The notes under the pieces are model-generated. The model did not search any database and was not told the DNA's origin. It saw only the letters and a list, made by a program, of their open reading frames with translations. A stretch of DNA of 48,796 nt. It comes from Glycomyces arizonensis DSM 44726. Its GTDB lineage: Bacteria > Actinomycetota > Actinomycetes > Mycobacteriales > Micromonosporaceae. The DNA is taken from assembly GCF_000482705.1 (NCBI RefSeq), contig NZ_AXWO01000037.1, forward strand, positions 1 through 48,796, given 5' to 3'. The translations under genes were made by a program, and so were the position numbers. Shown here piece by piece: positions 7,235 through 15,330 of this stretch. Numbering within the stretch: the stretch's first letter is position 1; every line of letters begins with the position of its first letter.

Positions 7235-8863
7235 TCAGCCTGCCGTGCAGGTCACCGCGGGTGTGGCGGGTGTGCCGGAGGCGACGAAGCCCCAGGCTTC
7301 GATGGTCTGTCCGGCCGCGATGTGGGCGTTCCAGCCGACGTCGGTGGCGCTCACAGTGGATCCGGTGGCGGTCACGTCGGCGTTCCATTGGCTGGTGAGG
7401 CGCTGGCCGCCCGGCCAGGTCCAGTCGAGCGTCCAGCCGTCGACGTCGGTGTCGGCGGCGGTGATCGAGATGTTGCCCTGCCAGCCCGAGCCCCACTGGT
7501 TGACCACGTCGATCGCGGCGGTGCAGCCGGTGTCGGTCGGCGGCTCCCCCGGGTCGTCCGGGTCATCGGGGTCTCCCGGTGCGGGGGTCCAGTTTCCTCC
7601 GGTGCGCGGGGTGAGGTCCTGGGTGAACACCGCCTCGATCTGGGCGAGGTCCTGCTGGAGGTTCGCTTGGTCGATCAGGCCCGACTGGGCCAGTGGCGCG
7701 GCGAGTTCGTCGAGGGCGGCCTGGGCGAGGCCGGAGTCGTACAGTTCGGTTTTGAGCTGGTAGAACGTCTGCTCGTAGCGTTCGCGGAATTGCGGTACGG
7801 CCAGTGCCCTGGCCACGCACGGGCAGCCCCAGGTGGTGCGTTGGGCGGCTTCGAAGTCGCCTTGCATGGTCATCGGGAGCCGGTCCCCCGCTGTCGGGAA
7901 GGTGCCGGGGGGCGGGGGTTCGGGGAAGATGCCGTAGGCGAGGTTGTGGTCCCAGGGGACGATGGTCATCAGGTCGGTGGCGGGGGTCCACCGGAAGTAG
8001 CCGTTCTGGCCGGGGCCGTCGATGTCGTCCCAGTTGAGGATGAGGTCTTCGACCGCGAGGTATCTGGCGAAGGCGTCGGTGTCCATGCGGGTGTCGAGTT
8101 CGGCGGCGAATTGGGCGTCGGTGGCGTTGTTCATCCAGTCGACGAATTCGAGCAGTGGCTGCCAGTTGTCCTCGTCGCCGCCTTTGGGTTCCCAGGCGCC
8201 GTCGTAGGCGTCGGGGTCGTCGCCGAGGTAGGAGAAGTCGACGTCCCATTGCTTCTTGTAGAGGGTGCCGCCGTCTTTGGAGCCGTCGGGGGCAGGGAAG
8301 TGCTCGTGGTCGAAGGTCTTGTCGGGTTCTTGGACGATCAGGCGCAGTTGCGGTGTCTCGCCGTTGACGCTGAAGGCGGTCGGGAAGCTGTCGGTGGTCT
8401 CCAGGCCGGCTTGTTCGAGCAGTCGCAGGGAGAGCGCTTCGTTGAGTGAGGAGCTGGTGTAGTTGGAGCGGACGGCGAAGCGCTGGTAGCCGTCGTAGTC
8501 CTGTTCGACGTATTTGTCGAGGCGGATGAGCCAGGAGAGGTCGGTGGGCGGGGTGTCGGGGGTGATGCCGAACAGGCTGGACTGGCCTTTGAGTTTGACG
8601 CCGGCCTGGTGGAAGGTGCGGCCGTCGATGGTGACGTCGGCTTCGAGGTATTGCTTGTCGCCGGTGTCGATGTATGCCTGGACCATGGCGGTGTAGGCGT
8701 CGGGGTCGACGGTGAACCGCAGGTCGTGGATGACCGATGAGTCCCATAGGGGGCTGGCCTGCGGGGTGTCGTCGTCTTGGGCGGCGGCGGGGGCCGCTGT
8801 GAGTCCTATCGCGAGTGTGAGTGCGGCGGTGATGGCCGCGAGTGTCCGCTTGATCGGTTGCAT
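7235..8863 (-). CDS. Secreted CotH-like kinase with C-terminal CBM2 module
   Basis: CotH proteins are atypical kinases of spore coats that also occur widely in actinobacteria. This 542-residue protein starts at ATG 8863 with GGAGG in good position. It begins with a signal peptide (basic MQPIKR, hydrophobic core, AAPAAAQ cleavage region). The CotH core spans about 40-410: LKGQSS, LDKYVEQDYDGYQRFAVRSN, a late NWDDIDGPGQNGYFRW segment and IVPWDHNLAYG. A Pro/Asp-rich linker leads to about 100 residues bounded by two Cys with the Trp pattern of a family 2 carbohydrate-binding module (NQWGSGWQG, GWTLDWTW, VGWNAHI). It diverges from the DUF4956-VTC pair, a recurrent association. Substrate unknown; it probably acts outside the cell. 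Confidence 0.85.
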   Translation of the reverse strand: MQPIKRTLAAITAALTLAIGLTAAPAAAQDDDTPQASPLWDSSVIHDLRFTVDPDAYTAMVQAYIDTGDKQYLEADVTIDGRTFHQAGVKLKGQSSLFGITPDTPPTDLSWLIRLDKYVEQDYDGYQRFAVRSNYTSSSLNEALSLRLLEQAGLETTDSFPTAFSVNGETPQLRLIVQEPDKTFDHEHFPAPDGSKDGGTLYKKQWDVDFSYLGDDPDAYDGAWEPKGGDEDNWQPLLEFVDWMNNATDAQFAAELDTRMDTDAFARYLAVEDLILNWDDIDGPGQNGYFRWTPATDLMTIVPWDHNLAYGIFPEPPPPGTFPTAGDRLPMTMQGDFEAAQRTTWGCPCVARALAVPQFRERYEQTFYQLKTELYDSGLAQAALDELAAPLAQSGLIDQANLQQDLAQIEAVFTQDLTPRTGGNWTPAPGDPDDPDDPGEPPTDTGCTAAIDVVNQWGSGWQGNISITAADTDVDGWTLDWTWPGGQRLTSQWNADVTATGSTVSATDVGWNAHIAAGQTIEAWGFVASGTPATPAVTCTAG

Positions 8864-9002
8864 CGGTGGCGCCTCCAGGCTCGGAAGGGTGTTCCGTTGG
8901 GTCGAGTGTGGTCGGTACCGTAGCAACGGGCGCTATGGAAAGCCTATGGAAAGGTGCGGGGTTCATAGGGGGCGCATAGGTTCGGGCCCTATAAATCGGT
9001 GC

Positions 9003-9599
9003 ATGGATGTATTCGGATTGACGGGTCTGGTCGCCGATCTGGCGCTCATCAGCGCTCTGGTGTTCGGGGTCTACTACCGGCGCCATCGCCGGCGGGACAT
9101 GGTGGTCCCCTATGTCGGGTTGAACGTGGGCGTGTACGCGGTGGTGACGGCGCTGCTGGGCGCGGATGTGGGGATGGGGGTGGGCATCGGGCTGTTCGGG
9201 GTGCTCTCGATCATCCGGTTGCGTTCGGCGGAGATCAGCCACGGCGATGTGTGCTACTACTTCGGGTCGCTGGCGATCGGGCTGGTGTGCGGGATTCCGC
9301 TGGCCTCGCCGTGGGCGGGCCCGGCTCTGGGGCTGCTGGTGGTGGCGGTGATGGCGCTGATCGACCAGCCGTTTCTGCATCGGCGGTACCGGCATGAGCG
9401 GGTGGTGCTGGAGCGGGTGTTCCATTCGCGTGCGGAGTTGGAGGCGCGGTTGGCCGAGCTGCTGGACGCGGCGTCGATCGTGCGGGTCGAGGTGGTCGAG
9501 ACCGATCTGGTGCGCGATGCGCAGACCGTCGAGGTCGCCTACCGGCTCGCGGCCGGTTCGGACCGGGCGGGGCCGCGGGCCTCGGTGCTGGCGCGGTGA
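9003..9599 (+). CDS. DUF4956 membrane protein
   Basis: The 198-residue protein has about four N-terminal membrane segments (roughly residues 5-25, 35-75, 80-100 and 100-125) and a soluble C-terminal domain of about 70 residues. The VLSIIRLRSAEISHGDVCYYF segment with its RLRS loop is typical of DUF4956. This family is usually encoded next to VTC-domain polyphosphate polymerases, as here: the stop overlaps the start of the VTC gene as GTGA. It may form a membrane partner or channel for the polymerase; this is inference from context. The start is the ATG at 9003, because longer upstream readings run through the cotH-like promoter region. Confidence 0.8.
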   Translation: MDVFGLTGLVADLALISALVFGVYYRRHRRRDMVVPYVGLNVGVYAVVTALLGADVGMGVGIGLFGVLSIIRLRSAEISHGDVCYYFGSLAIGLVCGIPLASPWAGPALGLLVVAVMALIDQPFLHRRYRHERVVLERVFHSRAELEARLAELLDAASIVRVEVVETDLVRDAQTVEVAYRLAAGSDRAGPRASVLAR

Positions 9600-10366
9600 G
9601 GTCCGGCGTGTTCGGTTCGTTGGCGCCGGTGGGGCTCGATGAGCTGCTGCGGGTGGCCGAGCTGCAGACGAGGGTGGATCGCAAGTACCTGGTCGACCGG
9701 GAGGATGTGGCGGCGTTGCTGCGCGATGCGGGTGGTGAGTTGGCGGTGCTGGAGATCGACCGGTGCCGCCGGTTCGACTACGAGTCGGTGTACTTCGATG
9801 CGCCGCAGTTGCCGAGTTATCTGGCCACGGCTCGGTCGCGGCGGCGTCGGTTCAAGGTCCGCACGCGCACGTATCTGGATTCGGGGCAGTGCATGCTCGA
9901 GATCAAGACGCGTGAGGGTGCGGCGACGGTCAAGCGGCGGTTCGCGTACGCATTGGGCGATCGGCACCGGCTCAGCGCCGAGGGCCGCTCGCGGATCGAG
10001 GGTTCGGGTGCGGTGCCGGTGCCGGCGGCGGCGCTGGGGCCGGTGCTGGTGACGCGGTATGTGCGCTCGACGGTGCTGCACCGGCCCACGGGTGCGCGTC
10101 TGACGTGCGATACGGAGTTGCGGTTCGAGGATTTCGAGGGCCGGGTGGGTGCGCTCAGTCCGGAGGTGGCGGTGGTGGAGGTGAAGAGTCCGGGGGCGTC
10201 GGGGCCGTTGGATCGGCGGTTGTGGGCGGCGGGGTATCGGCCGTGTTCGATGAGCAAGTACGGGACGGGGATGGCCTTTCTCAATCCGGGGCTGCCGGCG
10301 AACAAGTGGAATCGGACGCTGCGCCTGCATTTCGGGTGGAAGCCGGGGCGGCTCATTTGGGTTTGA
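9596..10366 (+). CDS. VTC-domain protein, putative polyphosphate polymerase
   Basis: VTC domains form a tunnel that makes inorganic polyphosphate from ATP in eukaryotes; bacterial relatives are thought to do the same. The 256-residue protein shows the expected elements in order: QTRVDRKYLVDRE near the N terminus, YESVYFDAP, a dense basic stretch RSRRRRFKVRTRTY, LEIKTREG, VAVVEVKSPG and SKYGTGMAF. These provide the basic and acidic residues that line the tunnel. The GTG start overlaps the DUF4956 stop, so the two are translationally coupled. The 3' end overlaps the convergent response-regulator gene by 14 bases. Catalysis is inferred from family membership. Confidence 0.82.
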   Translation: MRSGVFGSLAPVGLDELLRVAELQTRVDRKYLVDREDVAALLRDAGGELAVLEIDRCRRFDYESVYFDAPQLPSYLATARSRRRRFKVRTRTYLDSGQCMLEIKTREGAATVKRRFAYALGDRHRLSAEGRSRIEGSGAVPVPAAALGPVLVTRYVRSTVLHRPTGARLTCDTELRFEDFEGRVGALSPEVAVVEVKSPGASGPLDRRLWAAGYRPCSMSKYGTGMAFLNPGLPANKWNRTLRLHFGWKPGRLIWV

Positions 10367-11084
10367 GGACGTAGCCGACGCCGCGGACGGTGTGGATCAG
10401 GGGTGATTCGCGGTGGCCTATTTTGCGTCTGAGGTAGGAGATGTAGAGCTCGACGATGCTCGCTCGGCCTTGGAAGTCGTAGTTCCAGACCTGGTGGAGG
10501 ATCTGGTGCTTGCTCAGGACGCGGCGGGGGTTGCGCATGAGGTAGCGCAGGAGCCGGAATTCGGTGTCGGTGAGGTCGATGGCCACGCCCCTGCGGCTGG
10601 CTTCGCGGGCGTCTTCGTCGAGTTCGAGGTCGCCGACGACGAGGCGGGGCGGTGGTGTCTCCTGGGGTGGGGCGGCGCTGCGTCTGAGGAGGCCTTTGAG
10701 GCGCAGCATGACCTCTTCGAGGTGGAACGGTTTGGTGACGTGGTCGTCGGCTCCGGCGGCGAGGCATCCGATGCGGGGTCCGGTGCCGTGTGCTTGGGCG
10801 AGGACGAGGATCGGGGTGCGGGGGAATTCGGAGCGTATTTGTCCGATCAGGACCATGCCGTCGGCGTCGGGCATGGACAGTTCGGTGATGACCAGGTCGG
10901 GGCGCTGCTGCCTGAGGCGGGTCAGCGTGGTCGCGCCGTCGTGGGCCGGTATGGTGCGCCAGCCTTCGAGTCGGCATGCGAGGTTGAGTAGTCCCCGGAC
11001 GTTGGGGTCGGGGTCGGCTGTGAGGATCCTAGTGAGGGTGGAGTCAGAACCGCTCAGCCGTGGTTTTTCAAGGTTGAACTCCAC
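10353..11084 (-). CDS. OmpR/PhoB-type response regulator with altered phosphoacceptor
   Basis: The 243-residue protein joins a receiver domain (about 18-135) to a winged-helix DNA-binding domain (about 150-243, ending in HTVRGVGYVLKP). In the receiver, the usual phosphorylated Asp is Glu (VITELSMPD), the switch Thr/Ser after strand 4 is Ala (ILVLAQA), and the second Asp of the acidic pair is Pro (TADPDP). The conserved Lys is kept (HVTKPF). This pattern points to a phosphorylation-independent or permanently active regulator. No histidine kinase is nearby. The 3' end overlaps that of the VTC gene. The GTG start at 11084 has a plausible sigma-70-like promoter upstream. Confidence 0.85.
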   Translation of the reverse strand: MEFNLEKPRLSGSDSTLTRILTADPDPNVRGLLNLACRLEGWRTIPAHDGATTLTRLRQQRPDLVITELSMPDADGMVLIGQIRSEFPRTPILVLAQAHGTGPRIGCLAAGADDHVTKPFHLEEVMLRLKGLLRRSAAPPQETPPPRLVVGDLELDEDAREASRRGVAIDLTDTEFRLLRYLMRNPRRVLSKHQILHQVWNYDFQGRASIVELYISYLRRKIGHRESPLIHTVRGVGYVLKPK

Positions 11085-11108
11085 GTGAACATTTTAAACC
11101 CGACATTC

Positions 11109-11136
11109 CCTATATATCCACGCTTGTCTATGTAAA
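11109..11136 (-). promoter_or_regulatory. Candidate promoter of the response-regulator gene
   Basis: Read on the minus strand, TTTACA (11136-11131) and TATAGG (11114-11109) are separated by 16 bases, 25 bp upstream of the GTG start, in an AT-rich intergenic region unlike its surroundings. The match is good for an actinomycete housekeeping promoter, but no start site is known. Confidence 0.45.
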
Positions 11137-11202
11137 TTTTGGTATGGGACGTTGTTGTGTTCGGGGTGTTCGCGCAGGTGGCCGTGCCCGTTCGTGCCGG
11201 GC

Positions 11203-11808
11203 TCAAGGGGCCGGGTCGCGCCGTTGGGCGGAGCGGGCCTTGACGTGGATCTGCTCCCCTTGCGGGCCGAAGATCCCCAGGAACTCGGCCGGCTCGGGCC
11301 CGGGGTTGGCGAAGGCGTGGGGGACGCGGGTGTCGAACTCGACGGCCTCGCCGGGCCCGATGACGAAGTCGTGCGGCCCCAGCGCCAGACGCAGACGCCC
11401 CGAGAGCATGTAGAGCCACTCGTAGCCTTCGTGGACGCGCTGGGCGAGCGGCCGGTCGGCGTCGGGGTCGACCGGGCGGATCTGCTTGTACGCCTGGAGG
11501 CCGCCGAGGTTGCGCGTGAGCGGCACGAACGTCTGGCCGTGCCGCCGAAACGGGCGCATGTGCACCCGCGGGTCGCCGGTGGCGGGCGCGCCGACCAGGT
11601 CGTCGAGCTGCACGCCGTGGGCCTTGGCCAGCGGCAGCAGCAATTCGAGCGTGGGCTTGCGCTGCCCGGCTTCGAGCCGCGAGAGCGTGCTGAGAGAGAT
11701 CCCGGTGCGCTCGGACAGCTGCGTGAGCGTGGTGCCCCGCTCGCGGCGCAGGTCTTTGAGCCGGGGTCCGACGCCGGTGAGGACGTCGGTGAAGTCGTCG
11801 TCTGCCAT
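11203..11808 (-). CDS. XRE-family regulator with C-terminal cupin
   Basis: The 201-residue protein has an N-terminal helix-turn-helix (about 10-68; LTQLSERTGISLSTLSRLE) followed by a cupin_2 sensor barrel (about 105-185; HEGYEWLYMLSGRLRLALG, IGPGEAVEFDTRVPHAFANPG). Such proteins usually repress a neighbouring gene and respond to a small ligand bound in the cupin. The start is ATG at 11808. It diverges from the flavoprotein gene at 11895, and a perfect palindrome lies between them, so that gene is the likely target, with autoregulation. Confidence 0.87.
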   Translation of the reverse strand: MADDDFTDVLTGVGPRLKDLRRERGTTLTQLSERTGISLSTLSRLEAGQRKPTLELLLPLAKAHGVQLDDLVGAPATGDPRVHMRPFRRHGQTFVPLTRNLGGLQAYKQIRPVDPDADRPLAQRVHEGYEWLYMLSGRLRLALGPHDFVIGPGEAVEFDTRVPHAFANPGPEPAEFLGIFGPQGEQIHVKARSAQRRDPAP

Positions 11809-11818
11809 GCCTCGATTA

Positions 11819-11833
11819 TTGCCGAAACGGCAA
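11819..11833. promoter_or_regulatory. Palindromic operator between XRE regulator and flavoprotein gene
   Basis: TTGCCG-AAA-CGGCAA is a perfect 6+6 palindrome in the 86-bp divergent intergenic region, and a further TTGCC half-site follows at 11839-11843. It is well placed for binding by the adjacent XRE-cupin protein, but binding is inferred. Confidence 0.5.
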
Positions 11834-11894
11834 GATATTTGCCACTGGTTCGCCTTAGGGTTCACGATCGGTGCATCACCGATGAGGAGGAATC

Positions 11895-12878
11895 ATGCAG
11901 CAGATCGATACGGTTCGGGACCGGCATTACGAGGTCGTGGTCGTCGGCGGCGGCGCCGCCGGACTGAGCGGCGCGCTGGTGCTCGCGCGAGCCAGGCGCC
12001 GCGTCCTGGTCGTCGACGCCGGACACCCGCGCAACGCCCCCGCCGAGGGCGTCCACGCCTACCTGACGCGCGAGGGCATCGCCCCCGCCGACCTGGTCGA
12101 GGCCGGCAGGGCCGAAGTCCGCGGCTTCGGCGGCGCGATCGTCGAAGGGGCCGCATCGCGCCTGGAGCGCGGCGACGGCGTCTTCACCGTGACCTTGGAG
12201 GACGGGACGGCGGTGAGTGCCGACCGGCTGCTGGTCGCCACCGGCCTGGTCGACCGTCTGCCGCCGGTGCCGGGCCTGGCCGAGCGGTTCGGCCGCGACG
12301 TCCTGCACTGCCCGTACTGCCACGGCTGGGAGGTGCGGGACGAGCCGATCGCGGTGCTGGCGACCAGCCCGATGGCCGTTCACCAGGCGCTGCTGTGGCG
12401 CCAGTGGAGCCAGACGGTGACGGTGCTGCGCCACACCGCGCCCGTCTTCGGCTCCGACGACGCCGAGCGGCTGGCCGCGCGCGGCATCACCGTGATCGAC
12501 GGCGAGGTCGCCGCCCTCCAGATCGAGGACGACCGTCTCGTCGGCGTCGCCTTGGCCGACGGCGCCACGGTGGCCTGCCGGGCCCTGGGGGTCGCCCCCG
12601 TGTTCACCGCGACCGCCGCCGTCCTGGACGGGCTGGGGCTCGCGAGCGCCGAGCTGCGCCGCGACGGCCACCTCATCGGCACCTACGTCGAGGCCGATGC
12701 GACCGGGGCGACATCGGTGCCGGGCGTGTGGGTGGCCGGGAACGTGGCCAGCCCGATGGCGCAGGTCATCGGCGCCGCCGAATCGGGCGTGCGCGCCGGT
12801 GGGGCGATCAACGCCGACCTGGTCGAGGCCGAGACGGCGCGGGCGGTGAGGGCCCGCCGCCAGGCGCTGACCTTGTAA
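11895..12878 (+). CDS. Thioredoxin-reductase-like FAD oxidoreductase
   Basis: The 327-residue protein has an N-terminal FAD-binding Rossmann motif (VVVVGGGAAGLSGALVLARA, about 14-33) and a redox-active CxxC in HCPYCHGWE (about residues 137-145), the spacing of low-molecular-weight thioredoxin reductases. The second nucleotide-binding loop is unusual: where NADPH-using enzymes have GxGxxA there is AVLATSPMAVHQA, so cofactor use may differ. The C-terminal FAD motif (GVWVAGNVASPMAQV) is present. GGAGG precedes the ATG. It is divergent from the XRE-cupin regulator that probably controls it. The substrate is unknown; no thioredoxin gene is adjacent. Confidence 0.85.
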   Translation: MQQIDTVRDRHYEVVVVGGGAAGLSGALVLARARRRVLVVDAGHPRNAPAEGVHAYLTREGIAPADLVEAGRAEVRGFGGAIVEGAASRLERGDGVFTVTLEDGTAVSADRLLVATGLVDRLPPVPGLAERFGRDVLHCPYCHGWEVRDEPIAVLATSPMAVHQALLWRQWSQTVTVLRHTAPVFGSDDAERLAARGITVIDGEVAALQIEDDRLVGVALADGATVACRALGVAPVFTATAAVLDGLGLASAELRRDGHLIGTYVEADATGATSVPGVWVAGNVASPMAQVIGAAESGVRAGGAINADLVEAETARAVRARRQALTL

Positions 12879-12884
12879 TCCGCG

Positions 12885-13190
12885 GGGGTGCTCCAGGTCG
12901 GTGTGCGCGGCGGTGAAGACGCGCACTTCGGCGGGGCGGGCGCGCAGCCGGTCGAGCAGCGCGTCGGCCTCGACATGATGGGGTGCGGCCAGATGGGCCC
13001 GGACGCTGCCTGCGTCGGTCCACTGTTCGAGGCACACGAACCGGTCGGGGTCTGCCAGGTCGACCGAGCACGCGTACCGCAGGCATCCCGCGTCCCGCGC
13101 AAGGGTCGCGGCCTGCAACTGCCGCAAAGCCTCGGCGAACGCGGTACGGGTCTCGGGCCGGCTGTAGAGGAACGCGTGGACGACGATCAT
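12885..13190 (-). CDS. Antibiotic-biosynthesis-monooxygenase (ABM) domain protein, stop codon not at expected place
   Basis: About 100 codons from ATG 13190 encode an ABM-type ferredoxin-like domain: MIVVHAFLYSRPETRTAFAEA, ARDAGCLRYACSVDLADP, FVCLEQWTDAGSVRAHLAAPH and a last strand RVFTAAHT. Such dimeric quinol-monooxygenase-like proteins are normally 95-110 residues. Here the frame has no stop at that point and stays open antisense to the whole flavoprotein gene down to 11862, which would give 442 residues. The coordinates given cover only the recognisable domain. Either the original stop was lost or the annotated product carries a meaningless tail. Confidence 0.6.
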
Positions 13191-13260
13191 GGCGCCACGC
13201 TACGCCCGGGGGCCGTTTCTCGGTTGCCGCCACGGTACGGGGCTCCTAGAGTGCGACCCT

Positions 13261-14004
13261 GTGACTGCTGTTCCACGGCCGGCTCGATACGGCCACCTCG
13301 ACTTCAACTCCCCCATCGCGCCCCGGCGCGCCGACCGCCTCGTCGCGAACCTGGCCGCATCGCGCCCGGCGACGATCCTCGACATCGGCTGCGGCTGGGG
13401 CGAACTGCTCCTGCGACTGGCCCAGGCCCTGCCTGAAGCGTCGGCCACCGGCATCGACGCCGACACCGAACTGCTCGACCGCGGCCGAGCGAACGCCGCC
13501 GAGCGCGGCCTGGAGGGCCGGGTCGCGTTCATCGAGCATCAGGGCCGGGCGTGGACCGAACCGGCCGACCTGGTGGTGTGCATCGGCGCCTCGCACGCCT
13601 TCGGCGACTCGGCGGCGGCCCTGACGGAACTGCACCGGCTCGTCAAACCCGGCGGGCGCCTGGTCTTCGGCGAGGAGTTCTGGGAGCAGCTGCCCACCCG
13701 GGCGCAACTGGAGCGGCTGTGGCCGGACACGAGCGCCGAGGACATGCTCGAACTGCCTGGCCTGGTCGATGCCGCCATCGCGGCCGGGTTCCGGCCGCTG
13801 CGCGTCGAAGCGGTCGAGCAGTCCGAATGGGACGACTTCGAGTCCGGTTTCCTGGCCGACTGGGAGACGTGGCTCCTCGCCCACCCCGGCGCGCCGGGAG
13901 CCGACGGGATTCGCGAGCAGGCCGATGAGCATCGCGGCTGGTGGCTGCGCGGGCACCGGCGCCTGCTCGGCTTCGCCTACCTGACGCTCGGCCGCCCGCG
14001 CTAG
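13261..14004 (+). CDS. Class I SAM-dependent methyltransferase
   Basis: The 247-residue protein carries motif I ILDIGCGWGELLLRLA (about residues 40-55), an acidic motif II region GIDADTELLDRG, and motif IV-like DLVVCIGASHAFGD followed by LVKPGGRLVFGEEFWE. This is a standard small-molecule methyltransferase fold (methyltransf_25/31 type). The start is GTG at 13261; a longer reading would run into the promoter region shared with the divergent monooxygenase-like gene. Acceptor substrate is unknown. Confidence 0.82.
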   Translation: MTAVPRPARYGHLDFNSPIAPRRADRLVANLAASRPATILDIGCGWGELLLRLAQALPEASATGIDADTELLDRGRANAAERGLEGRVAFIEHQGRAWTEPADLVVCIGASHAFGDSAAALTELHRLVKPGGRLVFGEEFWEQLPTRAQLERLWPDTSAEDMLELPGLVDAAIAAGFRPLRVEAVEQSEWDDFESGFLADWETWLLAHPGAPGADGIREQADEHRGWWLRGHRRLLGFAYLTLGRPR

Positions 14005-14050
14005 CGGTTCCCGCCCTTGCGGCGAGGCACCGGCGGCAGCCGTTTCGCCT

Positions 14051-14437
14051 TCAAGCGCGGCGCGAGCGCCAGGCGGCGACGGCCTCGTCGACGTCGACGA
14101 GGCCGAAGGCGACCGGGGGCCCCTCGATCGGTCCGATGAGGGCCCTGCGGATGCGGGCGTTGAGGTCGGCGAGGGCCTCGCGCACCTCGGCCTCGGTCGG
14201 CAGCGCGTCGAGGGCGGTCGGGAGGTCGTCGACCTCTTTGCGCAGCTTGAGCGCCGGGGGGAGGATCTCGGCGCCGATGTTCTCGCGCGTGGCCCGCTGG
14301 TGCAGCCACCAGTCCTCGCCCGCGGGCTTGCCGATGCCGGGGATCGGTTTCCCCGCTCCCGGCAGGTTCTTGAACTCGCCGCGCGCTTCGGCCTCGCGGA
14401 TGGCCCGCTCGACGCCGCGCATCTGCCGGTCGCTCAT
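14051..14437 (-). CDS. DUF1992 (DnaJ-homologue-C28-like) domain protein
   Basis: The 128-residue protein has the DUF1992 signature in order: IREAEARGEFKNLPGAGKPI, then DWWLHQRATRENIGAEILPPALKLRKEV. This domain is found alone in bacteria and fused to J domains in eukaryotes. Its biochemical function is unknown. The ATG start at 14437 has GAGGAGG upstream. It is convergent with the methyltransferase gene and stands alone. Confidence 0.8.
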   Translation of the reverse strand: MSDRQMRGVERAIREAEARGEFKNLPGAGKPIPGIGKPAGEDWWLHQRATRENIGAEILPPALKLRKEVDDLPTALDALPTEAEVREALADLNARIRRALIGPIEGPPVAFGLVDVDEAVAAWRSRRA

Positions 14438-14557
14438 GACCGCCTCCTCACCTCTGCCGCAATGGTAGCCGCCGCTCGCGATGTCAGCGTCTGGTCGTAG
14501 CGGCGAATACGTTCACGCTTCGATGCGTGTGGGGGCCGGGGCGGCGATGGTGAAGGC

Positions 14558-15100
14558 ATGAGACTTTCACGCCGCACCTACCGTGCCGTCATCATCGTCC
14601 ACGTGGCCGCCTCGGTCGGCTGGCTGGGGTTGAGCCTGGCGCTGCTGGTCTTGGGCCTGACGGTCCTGACCACCGGCGAGGCCGAGGTCCAGTTCGCCTC
14701 GGCCACGGCCATGTCGATCCTCGCCTCCACCATCGCCGTCCCGATCGGCGCGACCGCGCTCGCCTCGGGCCTGGTCTTGACCCTCGGCACGCGCTGGAGC
14801 CTGCGCTACCGGTGGGTCCTGGTCAAGCTCATCGCCACCTGCGCCACCTTCACGCTCACGCTGGTGCTGCTGCGTCCCTCGCTCGCGCAGCTGGCCGCCG
14901 ACGTCGACCCGGGCCGGCTGCTCGCCCTCGACGAGGACGTCGTCATGGGCCCGATCGTGTCCTCGGCGGTCTACATCGGCGCGATCGTCCTGTCGTACGT
15001 CAAGCCGTGGGGAGCGGTCGGGAGACCCCGCCGGGCCGAGCGGCAGGCGCCGGCGCGGGGTGCGGCGCGGCGGCCGGTGCCCGCTCGCAGCGGCCGATGA
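14558..15100 (+). CDS. Four-helix membrane protein (DUF2269-like)
   Basis: The 180-residue protein has four hydrophobic segments at about 10-35, 48-72, 82-105 and 128-148, with His14 in the first (IIVHVAASVGWLGLS), as in DUF2269 membrane proteins. The C-terminal 35 residues are basic and probably cytoplasmic. The function is unknown. No neighbouring gene suggests a pathway. Confidence 0.65.
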   Translation: MRLSRRTYRAVIIVHVAASVGWLGLSLALLVLGLTVLTTGEAEVQFASATAMSILASTIAVPIGATALASGLVLTLGTRWSLRYRWVLVKLIATCATFTLTLVLLRPSLAQLAADVDPGRLLALDEDVVMGPIVSSAVYIGAIVLSYVKPWGAVGRPRRAERQAPARGAARRPVPARSGR

Positions 15101-15330
15101 TCGGCCCGGCGCGTGCGGCCCCGCTCCTGGGGCAGGGACGGCTCGGTGACGAGGGCGACTGTCATGGCCGCGGCGCCGGGCCCGGCTGGGCCGATGGCCG
15201 CATGCGACAGCGCCCTCGCCGACGCTCGTCGTGCGGTCCCAGGGCGGTGTCACAGGCGTGCGATAGGTATTGGAGGATGCACGAAGCCCATAGAGCCTGA
15301 CCGGCTCGCTCGATGCCGAAGGAGCCCGCG

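Noticed and set aside
7563..9425. A 620-codon minus-strand frame rich in Arg, His and Pro
   Set aside because: It overlaps the cotH-like gene in another frame and covers the DUF4956 gene antisense; no protein-like composition.
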